Of a stretch of 64,000 nucleotides of DNA, positions 38,200 to 46,745 are shown piece after piece (the first letter of the stretch is position 1; each line of letters opens with the position of its first letter). The DNA lies in assembly GCF_002968575.1 (NCBI RefSeq), contig NZ_PVBM01000001.1, positions 248,001-312,000 on the forward strand, read 5' to 3'. The notes below the pieces were generated by a model, which worked only from the letters and a program-made list of their open reading frames with translations, searched no databases and had not been told where the DNA came from. The DNA is from Neorhizobium huautlense. GTDB taxonomy: Bacteria > Pseudomonadota > Alphaproteobacteria > Rhizobiales > Rhizobiaceae. Made by a program: the position numbers and the translations under genes.

Positions 38200-38475
38200 A
38201 TGAACAGCTCGAAACTCTTCAGCAGCGCCAACTGGATCATCATGCTGGGTGTCGTCGCTGCGTTGATTGCAGCGCAATGGAAACATCAGGCGATTCCGAT
38301 CGTGGCGCTTACAATCATCCTTGTTTTCACCATCGCCAAGGTCCGCCTCATCGTGCTCGATTTCATGAGCCTTCGCGGCACCCGGCCCAATCTTGCCCGG
38401 GCGCTGGTGATCTGGCCGACCTTCTTTGCCGCCGCGGGGCTCGCAAAAGCTCTTGCTCCTGCCGTCTGGCATTGA
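38200..38475 (+). CDS. norF: Nitric oxide reductase accessory protein NorF (subunit IV-like)
   Basis: This 91-residue inner-membrane protein has three hydrophobic helices (NWIIMLGVVAALIAAQW, IVALTIILVFTIAKVRLIVLD, ALVIWPTFFAAAGLAKAL) in the cytochrome oxidase subunit IV arrangement. It is cotranscribed with norE, with an AGGAG ribosome site. It contributes to NorCB function in other denitrifiers. The FMSLRGTRP loop is typical. Confidence 0.88.
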   Translation: MNSSKLFSSANWIIMLGVVAALIAAQWKHQAIPIVALTIILVFTIAKVRLIVLDFMSLRGTRPNLARALVIWPTFFAAAGLAKALAPAVWH

Positions 38476-38848
38476 CGGCCGACGCACAAAGGGCGCTGCT
38501 GCCCCTTCCCCTCCACGACCGGGATATCAATCCGTCCCTACCAATTAGCCACCGTTACAGCCCTGGTCGGCGCGGAGTGGTCCGATTGCCGTCGCCAATG
38601 CGTCGCGCCAGCCGGTTCGGACGCACCGTTACCCTGCTCCAATTTTCCGACAATTCTGCCGCAGACCCCTTGGTCCCGCCCGCATGGCCTGTTTCCATAC
38701 CCGATCCGGCGGGACTGTCTTTTGTTTGGTAAAACGCAAAGAACCCTTCCCGGAATCCCCGCATAGAAGCTGCACGGGGTCCACGTCCGCACTTGGCGAC
38801 GCAGCCCCTGCATTTGCCGAAAGGCTTCCGTACATAGGGGACATGAGG
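38476..38848. other. Intergenic region norF-norC, promoter region of norCBQD
   Basis: About 370 bases without a convincing gene. The only clear element is the TTTG-N8-CAAA box at 38725-38740. An open frame running into norC from 38684 has no ribosome site and no codon-bias support. No terminator with a T tract was found after norF, so norEF read-through is possible. Confidence 0.6.
38725..38740. promoter_or_regulatory. NnrR-type box upstream of norCBQD
   Basis: TTTG-GTAAAACG-CAAA. The centre lies about 116 bases before the norC start, leaving room for a promoter with a long leader. Like the norE box, it is followed by GAAC on its right side. Confidence 0.78.
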
Positions 38849-39301
38849 ATGTCAGAACGCCTCACAAAGACCGGGGCACGCAACGTCTTTTATGGCGGCT
38901 CCGCGTTCTTCTTCGCAATCTTCCTGGGCCTTACCGCCCACAGCCATTACTACATGCGCACCACTTCCACCGACGAGACCACGCTGACCGATGGGGTCGC
39001 GCGCGGCAAACACGTCTGGGAGAGGAACTCCTGTATCAACTGCCACACGCTGCTCGGCGAAGGCGCTTATTTCGCGCCGGAAGTCGGCAACGTCTGGAAG
39101 CGCTGGGGCGGAGATACCGACCCGGAAACCGCCCGCTCCACGCTGAAGGCCTGGATGGCCGCCCAGCCGACGGGGATCGAAGGCAGACGACAGATGCCGC
39201 AATTCAATCTGACCGAACAGGAACTCGACGATCTGGCGGACTTCCTCGAATGGACCAGCAAGATCAAGACCCAGAACTGGCCGCCGAATGACGCCGGTTG
39301 A
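38849..39301 (+). CDS. norC: Nitric oxide reductase cytochrome c subunit
   Basis: This 150-residue protein has one N-terminal membrane anchor (VFYGGSAFFFAIFLGLTAHS) and a periplasmic c-type cytochrome domain. The domain has CINCH (Cys62, Cys65, His66) and a distal Met in RRQMPQFNLTEQEL. It passes electrons from periplasmic carriers such as pseudoazurin to NorB. An in-frame ATG two codons upstream (38843) is an alternative start; GGGG spacing favours the one used. norB follows after 21 bases. Confidence 0.97.
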   Translation: MSERLTKTGARNVFYGGSAFFFAIFLGLTAHSHYYMRTTSTDETTLTDGVARGKHVWERNSCINCHTLLGEGAYFAPEVGNVWKRWGGDTDPETARSTLKAWMAAQPTGIEGRRQMPQFNLTEQELDDLADFLEWTSKIKTQNWPPNDAG

Positions 39302-39322
39302 TCTCAGGGGAAGGAAATCATC

Positions 39323-40669
39323 ATGAAATATCAAACCCAGAAGGTCGCGATGCTGTATTTCTACGGCGCGCTCGGCCTCTTCGTCGCCCAGGTTCTGTTC
39401 GGCGTACTTGCAGGCACCATCTACGTCCTGCCGAATACGCTCTCCGAACTTCTTCCGTTCAACGTCGTACGCATGGTGCACACCAATGCGCTGATCGTCT
39501 GGCTACTCATCGGCTTCATGGGCGCCACCTTTTATCTCCTGCCGGAAGAGGCCGAGACGGAGCTCTATAGCCCGAAACTCGCCATCGCCCAGTTCTGGAT
39601 CTTCTTGGGCGCGGCGGCAGTCGCCGTCGTTGGATACCTCTTCAAGATCCACGAGGGCCGCGAATTCCTGGAGCAGCCCTTCATCATCAAGGTCGGCATC
39701 GTCGTCGTCTGCCTGATGTTCCTGTTCAATATCACCATGACGGTATTGAAAGGGCGCAAGACCGTCGTCACGAACATCCTGATCTTCGGCCTGTGGGGCG
39801 TTGCGATCTTCTTCCTGTTCGCCTTCTACAACCCCGCCAACCTGGCACTCGACAAGATGTACTGGTGGTATGTCGTTCACCTGTGGGTGGAAGGCGTCTG
39901 GGAACTCATCATGGCATCCGTTCTGGCCTTCCTGATGATCAAACTGAACGGCATCGACCGCGAAGTCGTCGAGAAGTGGCTCTATGTCATCGTCGGCCTT
40001 GCCTTGTTCTCCGGCATTCTCGGCACCGGCCATCACTTCTACTGGATCGGCGCTCCGGGCTACTGGCAGTGGATCGGCTCGCTCTTCTCGACCCTGGAAG
40101 TCGCCCCCTTCTTCACCATGGTGATCTTCACCTTCGTGATGACCTGGAAGGCTGGCCGCAAGCATCCGAACCGCGCAGCCCTCCTGTGGTCGATCGGCTG
40201 CTCGGTGATGGCCTTCTTCGGAGCCGGCGTCTGGGGCTTCCTGCACACGCTCTCTTCCGTCAACTACTACACGCACGGAACACAGGTCACCGCGGCCCAT
40301 GGCCACCTCGCCTTCTTCGGCGCCTATGTGATGCTGAACCTCGCTGTCATGGCCTATGCCGTACCGGAAATCCGTGGCCGCGCCCCGTATAACCAGATGC
40401 TTTCGATGGTCAGCTTCTGGATGATGTGCACGGCGATGTCGGTCATGACCTTCGCGCTGACCTTCGCGGGCGTCCTCCAGGTTCATCTGCAGCGCGTTCT
40501 CGGCGAAGGCTACATGGACGTACAGGACCAGTTGGCGATGTTCTACTGGATCCGCCTGGGTTCGGGCGTCTTCGTGCTCCTCTCCGCGCTGATGTTCCTG
40601 TGGGCGCTCTTCGTTCCTGGTCGGGAACGCCAGCCTGTCGGTCGTGCAGCCATCCAGCCTGCCGAATGA
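39323..40669 (+). CDS. norB: Nitric oxide reductase catalytic subunit
   Basis: This 448-residue, 12-helix heme-copper oxidase relative reduces two NO to N2O in the inner membrane. Conserved histidines are visible: VVRMVHTNALIVWLLIG (heme b), LWVEGVWELIMAS, GTGHHFYWIG (FeB ligands) and TAAHGHLAFFGAYVMLN (the FeB and heme histidines of the last part). The acidic Glu in EGVWELI replaces the oxidase Tyr region, as in cNor. It is short-form (no quinol extension) and paired with NorC. Confidence 0.98.
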   Translation: MKYQTQKVAMLYFYGALGLFVAQVLFGVLAGTIYVLPNTLSELLPFNVVRMVHTNALIVWLLIGFMGATFYLLPEEAETELYSPKLAIAQFWIFLGAAAVAVVGYLFKIHEGREFLEQPFIIKVGIVVVCLMFLFNITMTVLKGRKTVVTNILIFGLWGVAIFFLFAFYNPANLALDKMYWWYVVHLWVEGVWELIMASVLAFLMIKLNGIDREVVEKWLYVIVGLALFSGILGTGHHFYWIGAPGYWQWIGSLFSTLEVAPFFTMVIFTFVMTWKAGRKHPNRAALLWSIGCSVMAFFGAGVWGFLHTLSSVNYYTHGTQVTAAHGHLAFFGAYVMLNLAVMAYAVPEIRGRAPYNQMLSMVSFWMMCTAMSVMTFALTFAGVLQVHLQRVLGEGYMDVQDQLAMFYWIRLGSGVFVLLSALMFLWALFVPGRERQPVGRAAIQPAE

Positions 40670-40675
40670 CGCGAC

Positions 40676-40702
40676 GCGGCTCCATCCTCGTGGTGGAGCC
40701 GC
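40676..40702 (+). other. Stable hairpin between norB and norQ
   Basis: GCGGCTCCA (40676-40684) pairs perfectly with TGGAGCCGC (40694-40702) around a nine-base loop. No T tract follows, so this looks like an mRNA processing or stabilising structure rather than a terminator. It could raise norCB message over norQD. Confidence 0.55.
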
Positions 40703-40732
40703 TCATCCCCCTAAAAGATCAAGGACACTCCG

Positions 40733-41545
40733 ATGAACGCGATCCCTCAGATCAAGACCGCAAGTGCCGAAGCGACACCTCTTTATGTCCCGGCCGGCAA
40801 CGAATGCGAACTGTTCGAAACGGCATGGAAGCGGCAGCTCCCGTTGCTTCTGAAAGGTCCGACCGGCTGCGGCAAGACCCGCTTTGTCAGTCATATGGCA
40901 AAGCGTCTCGGCCTGCCGCTTGCGACCGTCTCCTGCCATGACGACCTGGCGGCTGCCGATTTGACCGGCCGGTTCCTCCTCAAGGGTGGAGATACCGTCT
41001 GGGTCGACGGTCCTCTGACACGCGCGGTCCGCGAAGGCGGCATCTGCTATCTCGACGAGATCGTCGAAGCCCGCAAGGACGTCGCCGTCGTCATCCATCC
41101 GCTGACGGACGACCGGCGCATTCTGCCGCTCGAAAGAACCGCCGAAGTGCTGGAAGCCCCGGCCGAATTCATGCTGGTCGTCTCCTACAACCCCGGCTAC
41201 CAGAACATCCTCAAGACTTTGAAACCGTCGACCAAACAGCGTTTCGTCGCAATCGAGTTCGACTTCCTGCCGAAGGATCAGGAGATCGCGATCGTTGCTG
41301 CCGAAAGCGGCCTTGAAGAGCGCCGCGTTGCCCCGCTGGTTGCACTCGCCCATCGCCTTCGCGCCCTCAAGGGGGACGATCTCGAGGAAGGCGTTTCTAC
41401 CCGTCTGCTGGTCTATTGCGCCTCTCTGATCGAAAGCGGTCTGCCGCCGCGTGACGCGATCCGGGCCGCCTTGATCGAACCGCTAACCGACGATGCGGAT
41501 GTCCGCGCCGCGCTCTTCGAACTGGCGAAAGCCGTCGTCGCTTAA
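40733..41545 (+). CDS. norQ: NorQ, MoxR-family AAA+ ATPase for NO reductase maturation
   Basis: This 270-residue cytoplasmic ATPase has Walker A GPTGCGKT (residues 42-49), Walker B ICYLDEI and a sensor segment LVVSYNPGYQNILKTLKPST. The extreme N terminus is unusual for nothing visible. NorQ with NorD forms a chaperone complex that activates NorCB by inserting the non-heme iron. norD follows after 11 bases. Confidence 0.95.
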   Translation: MNAIPQIKTASAEATPLYVPAGNECELFETAWKRQLPLLLKGPTGCGKTRFVSHMAKRLGLPLATVSCHDDLAAADLTGRFLLKGGDTVWVDGPLTRAVREGGICYLDEIVEARKDVAVVIHPLTDDRRILPLERTAEVLEAPAEFMLVVSYNPGYQNILKTLKPSTKQRFVAIEFDFLPKDQEIAIVAAESGLEERRVAPLVALAHRLRALKGDDLEEGVSTRLLVYCASLIESGLPPRDAIRAALIEPLTDDADVRAALFELAKAVVA

Positions 41546-41556
41546 AGGATATCGCC

Positions 41557-43455
41557 ATGTTGGACTTCCTCGAGCTGGAAGAAACTGTCGGCAAGGCCTG
41601 GCATCGGCTGGTCGGCCGGACACGGAGCATGCCGCGCTATCCGGAGCACGCGGTTCCTCTGGACGAGGTCAAGACGATCCTCGCCTCCTGCTTTCGCGGC
41701 TTTGGCGGCGATCACGCCGTCCAGCTCGTCGCAGCCCATCAGCGCACCTCCAAGCATCGCCTCAAACTTCGCCAGCTGGTTGGCCTCGGGGAAGAACGGA
41801 TCGCCCGCTCCGGCAGGGATTTCGCGCGAGCGATGCTGCCGGAGACCATTGATTTCTTTCCGGACCGCGGCCTGAACCGGGACCTGTTCATCTGGCTCAC
41901 CGCCTCTATTGCCATGCTGCCCGACACCCTTCCCACCTCCGACGATCCTCTCGTCAAGGATCTGGAAAGGTTGCATCTCGCGACTGCCAATGTGGACAGA
42001 ACGCTGGTTGCCTTTCCCGGTCTCCGGCCTGTTTATCGAAGGCTGTGCGAAGCAACGCTTGCGGAGCGTCGGCGCGGATCGCTTCCCGCTGTCGAACAAC
42101 TTCTGGAAAGCAGGATCATCCGCATGCTCCGCACTGGTGCAGGCTTGCCGGACGATACGCCGAAGGCGATTTTCCCGCACCATGCGCCGCCCGGCTATCA
42201 GCCGATGATGGACGTTCCCCTCTGGCCGGAATTCTTTCCGCAGCAGGAAAGCGGATCGTCCGCACCGGATTCCGACCTGGCTCTCGATGACCCGCAAGAT
42301 GGCGGCGGGAAAAAACGCTTTGCCGCCGAACGCGAACGTGACGACGATAAAAGGTCCGAGAGAAGCCCGTTCATACTGAATCGCTTCGAAAAAATCCTTT
42401 CGATGGCGGAAATGGTCAATGTCGACCGTCCGACCGACGACTCGCCGGAGGAAAACGGCAAAGCCGCCGAAGATCTTGACGAAATGATCCTCGGCCGGCG
42501 CCGCGAACGCCCCTCCTCGCGCTTCCGCTTCGATCTGGATCTCCCTCCGGAAATGGTCGATCTGGCGGAGATTGCGTCGGACCTGAGCTATCCCGAATGG
42601 GACTATCGCAAGGGTACCTATCTCAAGAACCACTGCCGTGTACTTGCCGTTCCCGCCTCCGCTACGGGCGAGCATGCCGAGATCAGCCAGGACACCAAGG
42701 CGCTGATCAGGAAGGTACGCAAACAGTTCGAGCTGCTACGGCCGCGTCACGAGCTCCTCAAGGCGCAGCTCGACGGTGTCGAGCTCGATCTCGACGCCGT
42801 CGTCCGCTGCCGGACCGATCTTGTGGCCGGCGGCCAGGGAACGGACCGGATCCATCTCACCACGCAGCCCCGGATGCCGGATCTGGCCGTCAGCATCCTG
42901 GTGGACGTCTCGCTCTCCACAGATGCATGGATCGACAACAGGCGGGTGCTCGACGTGGAAAAGGAGGCGCTGCTGGTGCTTTCCCACGGGTTGTCTGCCT
43001 GCGGCACGGATCACTCCATAGTGACATTCACGTCGCGGCGGCGCTCGTGGGTCAAGATGGAAACGGTGAAAGGATTCGACGAGCCGACATCGCCTCTCGT
43101 CGAAGACCGGATCGCCGCCCTCAAGCCCGGTTATTACACCCGTCTGGGCACCGCCGTTCGGCATGCCACTTCAGAACTAACGAAACGTCCCAATCGGACC
43201 CGCCTGCTGCTCGTGCTGACCGACGGCAAGCCGAACGACATCGACCACTACGAAGGCCGGTTTGCGCTCGAAGACAGCCGCAAGGCAGTTCAGGAAGCGC
43301 GCCGTCTGGGGGTCAATGTGTTTGCGGTAACGGTGGACAAGGAAGCGAAATCCTACCTCCCGACCATGTTCGGTCGAAATGGATACGCCATGGTGGGAGA
43401 GATCGCCAGGCTCCCCGCCGCCCTGCCCGCCATCTATCGGGGTCTGACCGCATAA
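41557..43455 (+). CDS. norD: NorD, VWA-domain NO reductase activation protein
   Basis: This 632-residue protein has a C-terminal von Willebrand A domain (about residues 440-625). The MIDAS motif ILVDVSLSTDAW carries DxSxS, with later LVLTDGKPND. The N-terminal two thirds are helical, with an acidic linker (about 225-310). It partners the upstream ATPase NorQ; the pair is required for active NO reductase. It ends the norCBQD operon, before a strong convergent terminator. Confidence 0.94.
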   Translation: MLDFLELEETVGKAWHRLVGRTRSMPRYPEHAVPLDEVKTILASCFRGFGGDHAVQLVAAHQRTSKHRLKLRQLVGLGEERIARSGRDFARAMLPETIDFFPDRGLNRDLFIWLTASIAMLPDTLPTSDDPLVKDLERLHLATANVDRTLVAFPGLRPVYRRLCEATLAERRRGSLPAVEQLLESRIIRMLRTGAGLPDDTPKAIFPHHAPPGYQPMMDVPLWPEFFPQQESGSSAPDSDLALDDPQDGGGKKRFAAERERDDDKRSERSPFILNRFEKILSMAEMVNVDRPTDDSPEENGKAAEDLDEMILGRRRERPSSRFRFDLDLPPEMVDLAEIASDLSYPEWDYRKGTYLKNHCRVLAVPASATGEHAEISQDTKALIRKVRKQFELLRPRHELLKAQLDGVELDLDAVVRCRTDLVAGGQGTDRIHLTTQPRMPDLAVSILVDVSLSTDAWIDNRRVLDVEKEALLVLSHGLSACGTDHSIVTFTSRRRSWVKMETVKGFDEPTSPLVEDRIAALKPGYYTRLGTAVRHATSELTKRPNRTRLLLVLTDGKPNDIDHYEGRFALEDSRKAVQEARRLGVNVFAVTVDKEAKSYLPTMFGRNGYAMVGEIARLPAALPAIYRGLTA

Positions 43456-43474
43456 CGAGGGCAGCCAGGAAGAG

Positions 43475-43502
43475 AAAATGCGGCAGTCCCCTGCCGCATT
43501 TT
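43475..43502. terminator. Bidirectional terminator between norD and hemN
   Basis: A 12-bp perfect stem (43475-43486 with 43491-43502) closes a TCCC loop and ends in AAAA/TTTT on both strands. It terminates both convergent transcripts. Confidence 0.92.
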
Positions 43503-43549
43503 CCTTCCTGTCTGTAGTACTCAAGCCGCCGGGGACAGCGTTGTGCTGC

Positions 43550-44902
43550 TCAGGCCGCTTTGCTGAAGGTGCGGCCTGTCTTGTTGAGATAGGCGTCGAA
43601 CGCGGATGCCACGGCGCGGACAATGAACCGATGCTCGTCCGAGACCTTGATGGCGCCGTCTTCAACCGTGATGAGATCGTCGCGTTGAAGCGCATCAAGC
43701 CGCTCGTTGTTGGTCAGCAGAGCGGCAGCCTCAAATCCGTGAGCTGCTGCAAGTGCGGCGACGTCGACGGAAAAGTCGCACATCACGCGCTCGATGATTT
43801 CGGCCCGCAAGCGGTCCTCCGCTGTCAGCCGATAGCCCTTCGAGGTAGGCAGCTCGCCGCCCGCTACCCGGGAAGCATAGACGCCTGGCGGCACCTCGTT
43901 CTGGACATAGCCCTGCGGCAGCTTGCCGATCGAAGATGCACCGAGGCCGATCAGCGCTTCGCAGGCGTCGGTGGTATACCCCTGGAAGTTCCTGTGAAGA
44001 CGGCCTTCCCGCTGCGCGAGCGTCAGGTCGTCGGCCGGCAGGGCAAAGTGATCGAGGCCGATCCGCTCATATCCGGCACTGATCAAGGTCGCAGCGATCG
44101 CTTCCGCCTGCAGTGCGCGTTCGCGGACATCCGGAAGCGTTGCCTCGTCGATAAGTCTCTGGTGCTTCTTGAATGTCGGGATATGAGCATATCCGAAGAC
44201 CGCGAGACGATCGGGACGCAGCTGGATGGCTGCCTCGACGGTTTCGATGCAGGATTGCACCGTCTGATATGGCAGACCATAGATGAGGTCGAAGTTGATC
44301 GCCTGGATGCCGTTTGCGCGAAGCCGCTCCACCGCCGTCATCGTCGTTTCGACGCTCTGTATCCGGTTGATGGCCTTTTGCACCTTGGGATCGAAGCTCT
44401 GGACGCCGAGGCTTGCGCGGGTGACGCCCGAGGCGCCCAGTGCATCCGCCATTTCGCCGGTCAACGTCCGGGGATCGATCTCGACGGCGGTGTTGACGCC
44501 CGCGGCAAAACCGAGGCGATCCCGCAGAGCTTCCATCAACTGCACGAACTCTTCCGGCTTGATGATGGTCGGCGTGCCGCCGCCAAAATGGATTTCACCC
44601 ACATGGAAGCTGTCGCCCCTGACCGCGGCCAGCAGCTCGACCTCCCGGTGGAGCACCTCCAGATAGTCCAGGATTGGCCTGTCCCGCTCGGTGATCGTGG
44701 TGTGACAGCCGCAATACCAGCACATGGACCGACAGAAGGGGATGTGAAGATAAAGGGACGTGGCGCGCCCGTCCGGCAAGGCCTTCAGCCAGTCGTGATA
44801 ATCGGCAGGGTCGAAGTCGCTCGAAAAGTTCGGCGCTGTCGGATAGCTCGTGTAACGCGGCAATCGCGCATCGCCATATTTTTCGATGATGGCTTCGGAC
44901 AT
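43550..44902 (-). CDS. hemN: Oxygen-independent coproporphyrinogen III oxidase
   Basis: This 450-residue radical-SAM enzyme makes protoporphyrinogen without oxygen, supplying heme for the cytochromes expressed under low oxygen. The CRSMCWYCGCH motif holds the CxxxCxxC iron-sulfur ligands plus the extra HemN cysteine. The YIHIPFC-type entry (SLYLHIPFC), GGGTPT and a C-terminal HemN domain follow. The start is 44902, six codons inside the longest frame. The Fnr/NnrR-like dyad at 44963-44978 is about 68 bases upstream. Confidence 0.96.
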   Translation of the reverse strand: MSEAIIEKYGDARLPRYTSYPTAPNFSSDFDPADYHDWLKALPDGRATSLYLHIPFCRSMCWYCGCHTTITERDRPILDYLEVLHREVELLAAVRGDSFHVGEIHFGGGTPTIIKPEEFVQLMEALRDRLGFAAGVNTAVEIDPRTLTGEMADALGASGVTRASLGVQSFDPKVQKAINRIQSVETTMTAVERLRANGIQAINFDLIYGLPYQTVQSCIETVEAAIQLRPDRLAVFGYAHIPTFKKHQRLIDEATLPDVRERALQAEAIAATLISAGYERIGLDHFALPADDLTLAQREGRLHRNFQGYTTDACEALIGLGASSIGKLPQGYVQNEVPPGVYASRVAGGELPTSKGYRLTAEDRLRAEIIERVMCDFSVDVAALAAAHGFEAAALLTNNERLDALQRDDLITVEDGAIKVSDEHRFIVRAVASAFDAYLNKTGRTFSKAA

Positions 44903-44962
44903 ATCGGATACCTCGTTCAATTCAGTCTTGAAAAGGCTTTAATCGCCAAGGCGCGTTTCATC

Positions 44963-44978
44963 TTTGTGCGAAATCAAG
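44963..44978. promoter_or_regulatory. Fnr-like box upstream of hemN
   Basis: TTTG-TGCGAAAT-CAAG. The right half reads ATCAA, the Fnr/FixK half-site, whereas the left is TTGTG, so it is a hybrid of Fnr and NnrR types. It is placed 68 bases before hemN on the minus strand. Confidence 0.6.
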
Positions 44979-45003
44979 GACTGCCTTCCGTTTCGATGAA
45001 ATG

Positions 45004-45019
45004 TTTGCTCAGCCACAAA
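45004..45019. promoter_or_regulatory. NnrR-type box upstream of the DUF2249 operon
   Basis: TTTG-CTCAGCCA-CAAA has perfect arms. Its centre is about 94 bases before the plus-strand start at 45106 and 41 bases from the hemN box, giving a divergent two-box promoter like that at nirK/nnrS. Confidence 0.65.
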
Positions 45020-45105
45020 TTTCTCGGGCGACGCCGCTGCTAAGGCATGGAAAGTGGCCCGGGATCGCCAGGCCGCCTCGTCATTCTGAAAGGCAAGGAC
45101 AAAAC

Positions 45106-45375
45106 ATGCCGGATACGCAGATACCCTCCATCGATGTCAGAACTCTAGCGCCTGCCGAGCGTCACCCGAAGATCTTCGGCGTGCTCACGTCGCTCGCTCC
45201 CGGCGGCATCATGCACGTGACCAGCGATCACGACCCGCGGCCGCTGCATTACCAGATCGAGAGCCGTTACCCAGAGCAGTTCGACTGGCAGTATCTTGAG
45301 CAGGGCCCGATGGTCTGGCGCGTCGAAATCCAGCGCGCCGAGAGTTCCGGTTGCGACTGCTGCTGCGGTCACTGA
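45106..45375 (+). CDS. DUF2249 protein with C-terminal Cys-rich tail
   Basis: This 89-residue cytoplasmic protein contains a DUF2249 core: IDVRTLAPAERHPKIFGVL, the HVTSDHDPRPLHYQIESRYP segment and a WRVEIQR strand. It ends in CDCCCGH, an obvious metal-binding tail. DUF2249 proteins frequently lie in denitrification and NO-response loci, and a role in hemerythrin-like or metal-centre assembly has been discussed for the family. I know of no firm function. It heads a five-gene unit behind an NnrR-type box. Confidence 0.8.
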   Translation: MPDTQIPSIDVRTLAPAERHPKIFGVLTSLAPGGIMHVTSDHDPRPLHYQIESRYPEQFDWQYLEQGPMVWRVEIQRAESSGCDCCCGH

Positions 45376-45386
45376 AAGAAAATGCC

Positions 45387-46745
45387 ATGCTCGGTGCCAC
45401 CTTATCCCGCTGGACGATGTCGTATTTCGCTGCGGCGTTGGTCTGCCTGGTGGCCGGGCTGATCTTGACCGCCTCGGGCTTCGGTTATCCCTCGACCGCC
45501 ATCGAGGCGCCGGAGTCCCTGGTGGTCATCCACCTCTTCGCAATCGGCTGGTTGGGCCTCCTGTTTGCCGGTTCGCTCCTCCAGTTCGTGCCGGTGCTCG
45601 TTTCGCGGCCACTGGAAATGCCGCACCTCAGCCTGCCGGTTCTGCTTCTGACGATCACCGGCCTTGGACTTTTGCTGGCAGGTTTCCTGGGGCTTGCCGG
45701 TATTCTGCCGCTCTGGAGTTGGGTGCTGCCGCTCGGAGGCGCCGTTCTGGCGCTTGCATTTGCAGGACTTCTCTGGATGGTGACAAGGACGCTCGCCACA
45801 GCCCGTCCCATGCCTCTGCCCGCCAAATTTGTCGCCCTTGGCTGCGCGGCGCTTGTTGGGGTGGCCGCCAGCGGACTGCTCCTGACCCTGCCCCTCTCCG
45901 GCCTCACGGCCAACCAGTATTTGGTCGGCCTTCTGCTCGAGGCGGCTCCGTCGCACGCTTATCTCGGGCTTGTCGGCTGGATGACGATTACGGCGATCGG
46001 CGTCAGTTATAGACTTCTCACCATGTTCCTGCTCTCACCGGAAAGACCTCGGATGACGAGCCGAGCAGTCGGATGGCTGATGGCCGTCGGGTTAGCGATG
46101 GTCGCCTTTGGCACCGTCCTGGCGGGCGCCGGAACAAGCCCGACTGCAACAATCTACGTCGCGACCGCCTTCGGAGGGATTGCCGTCCTGATTTATGGCC
46201 TAGATGTCCATCTCATCTTCCGGGAACGAAAACGCAAATCCGCGGAGATGAACGTGCTTGCAAGCCTGGCAGCAGTCGCGATGCTGATTGCCTGTTTCGC
46301 CTTGTTTGGAGCGTCGACCATGAGCGATCTTCCCATAGATCTGGCACGTCCGGCCGCCTATCTATTCGTGTTCGGCTGGCTGACGGGCCTCGGGCTGGGA
46401 CAGCTCTACAAGATCGTTGCCTTCATGACCTGGCTCGAATGCTACGGACCGGTTCTCGGTCGGGCCGCTGTGCCGCGGGTCCAGGAACTGGTCAACGAAC
46501 GGCGCTCATCCACATGGTTCCTGCTCTACTTCGGCGCCACCGTCGCGGCCACAGTTGCGCTGATCGCCGATACACCGGCCATGTTCAGATGGTTGGCTCT
46601 AGCCCAGTTGGCGGCCGTCTGCGCGCTGGCCTTCGAATTTACCCAGGCTCGTCGCCTTGCCATTGTCCCACAGGCGGTCAGGCTGCCCAAAGGCGCCATA
46701 CACCCGCGACTGTTCCTACCCAGCTTCAAGGGAAGTTCACAATGA
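45387..46745 (+). CDS. Polytopic membrane protein of the denitrification accessory operon
   Basis: This 452-residue protein has about 12 hydrophobic segments. Conserved-looking histidines occur inside helices: VVIHLFAIGWLGLLFAG and APSHAYLGLVGWMTITAIG. They recall heme-copper oxidase subunit I or NnrS-like proteins, but it lacks the full set of metal ligands of a catalytic subunit. The stop overlaps the next gene (ATGA). It is a conserved neighbour of nor/nir genes in rhizobia as far as I recall. A role in NO handling or heme/copper delivery is inferred, and the function is open. Confidence 0.75.
   Translation: MLGATLSRWTMSYFAAALVCLVAGLILTASGFGYPSTAIEAPESLVVIHLFAIGWLGLLFAGSLLQFVPVLVSRPLEMPHLSLPVLLLTITGLGLLLAGFLGLAGILPLWSWVLPLGGAVLALAFAGLLWMVTRTLATARPMPLPAKFVALGCAALVGVAASGLLLTLPLSGLTANQYLVGLLLEAAPSHAYLGLVGWMTITAIGVSYRLLTMFLLSPERPRMTSRAVGWLMAVGLAMVAFGTVLAGAGTSPTATIYVATAFGGIAVLIYGLDVHLIFRERKRKSAEMNVLASLAAVAMLIACFALFGASTMSDLPIDLARPAAYLFVFGWLTGLGLGQLYKIVAFMTWLECYGPVLGRAAVPRVQELVNERRSSTWFLLYFGATVAATVALIADTPAMFRWLALAQLAAVCALAFEFTQARRLAIVPQAVRLPKGAIHPRLFLPSFKGSSQ

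Noticed and set aside
38684..38848. N-terminal extension of norC
   Set aside because: It would place a Cys-containing non-signal segment before the membrane anchor and would overlap the NnrR-type box. GGGG-spaced starts at 38843/38849 fit better.
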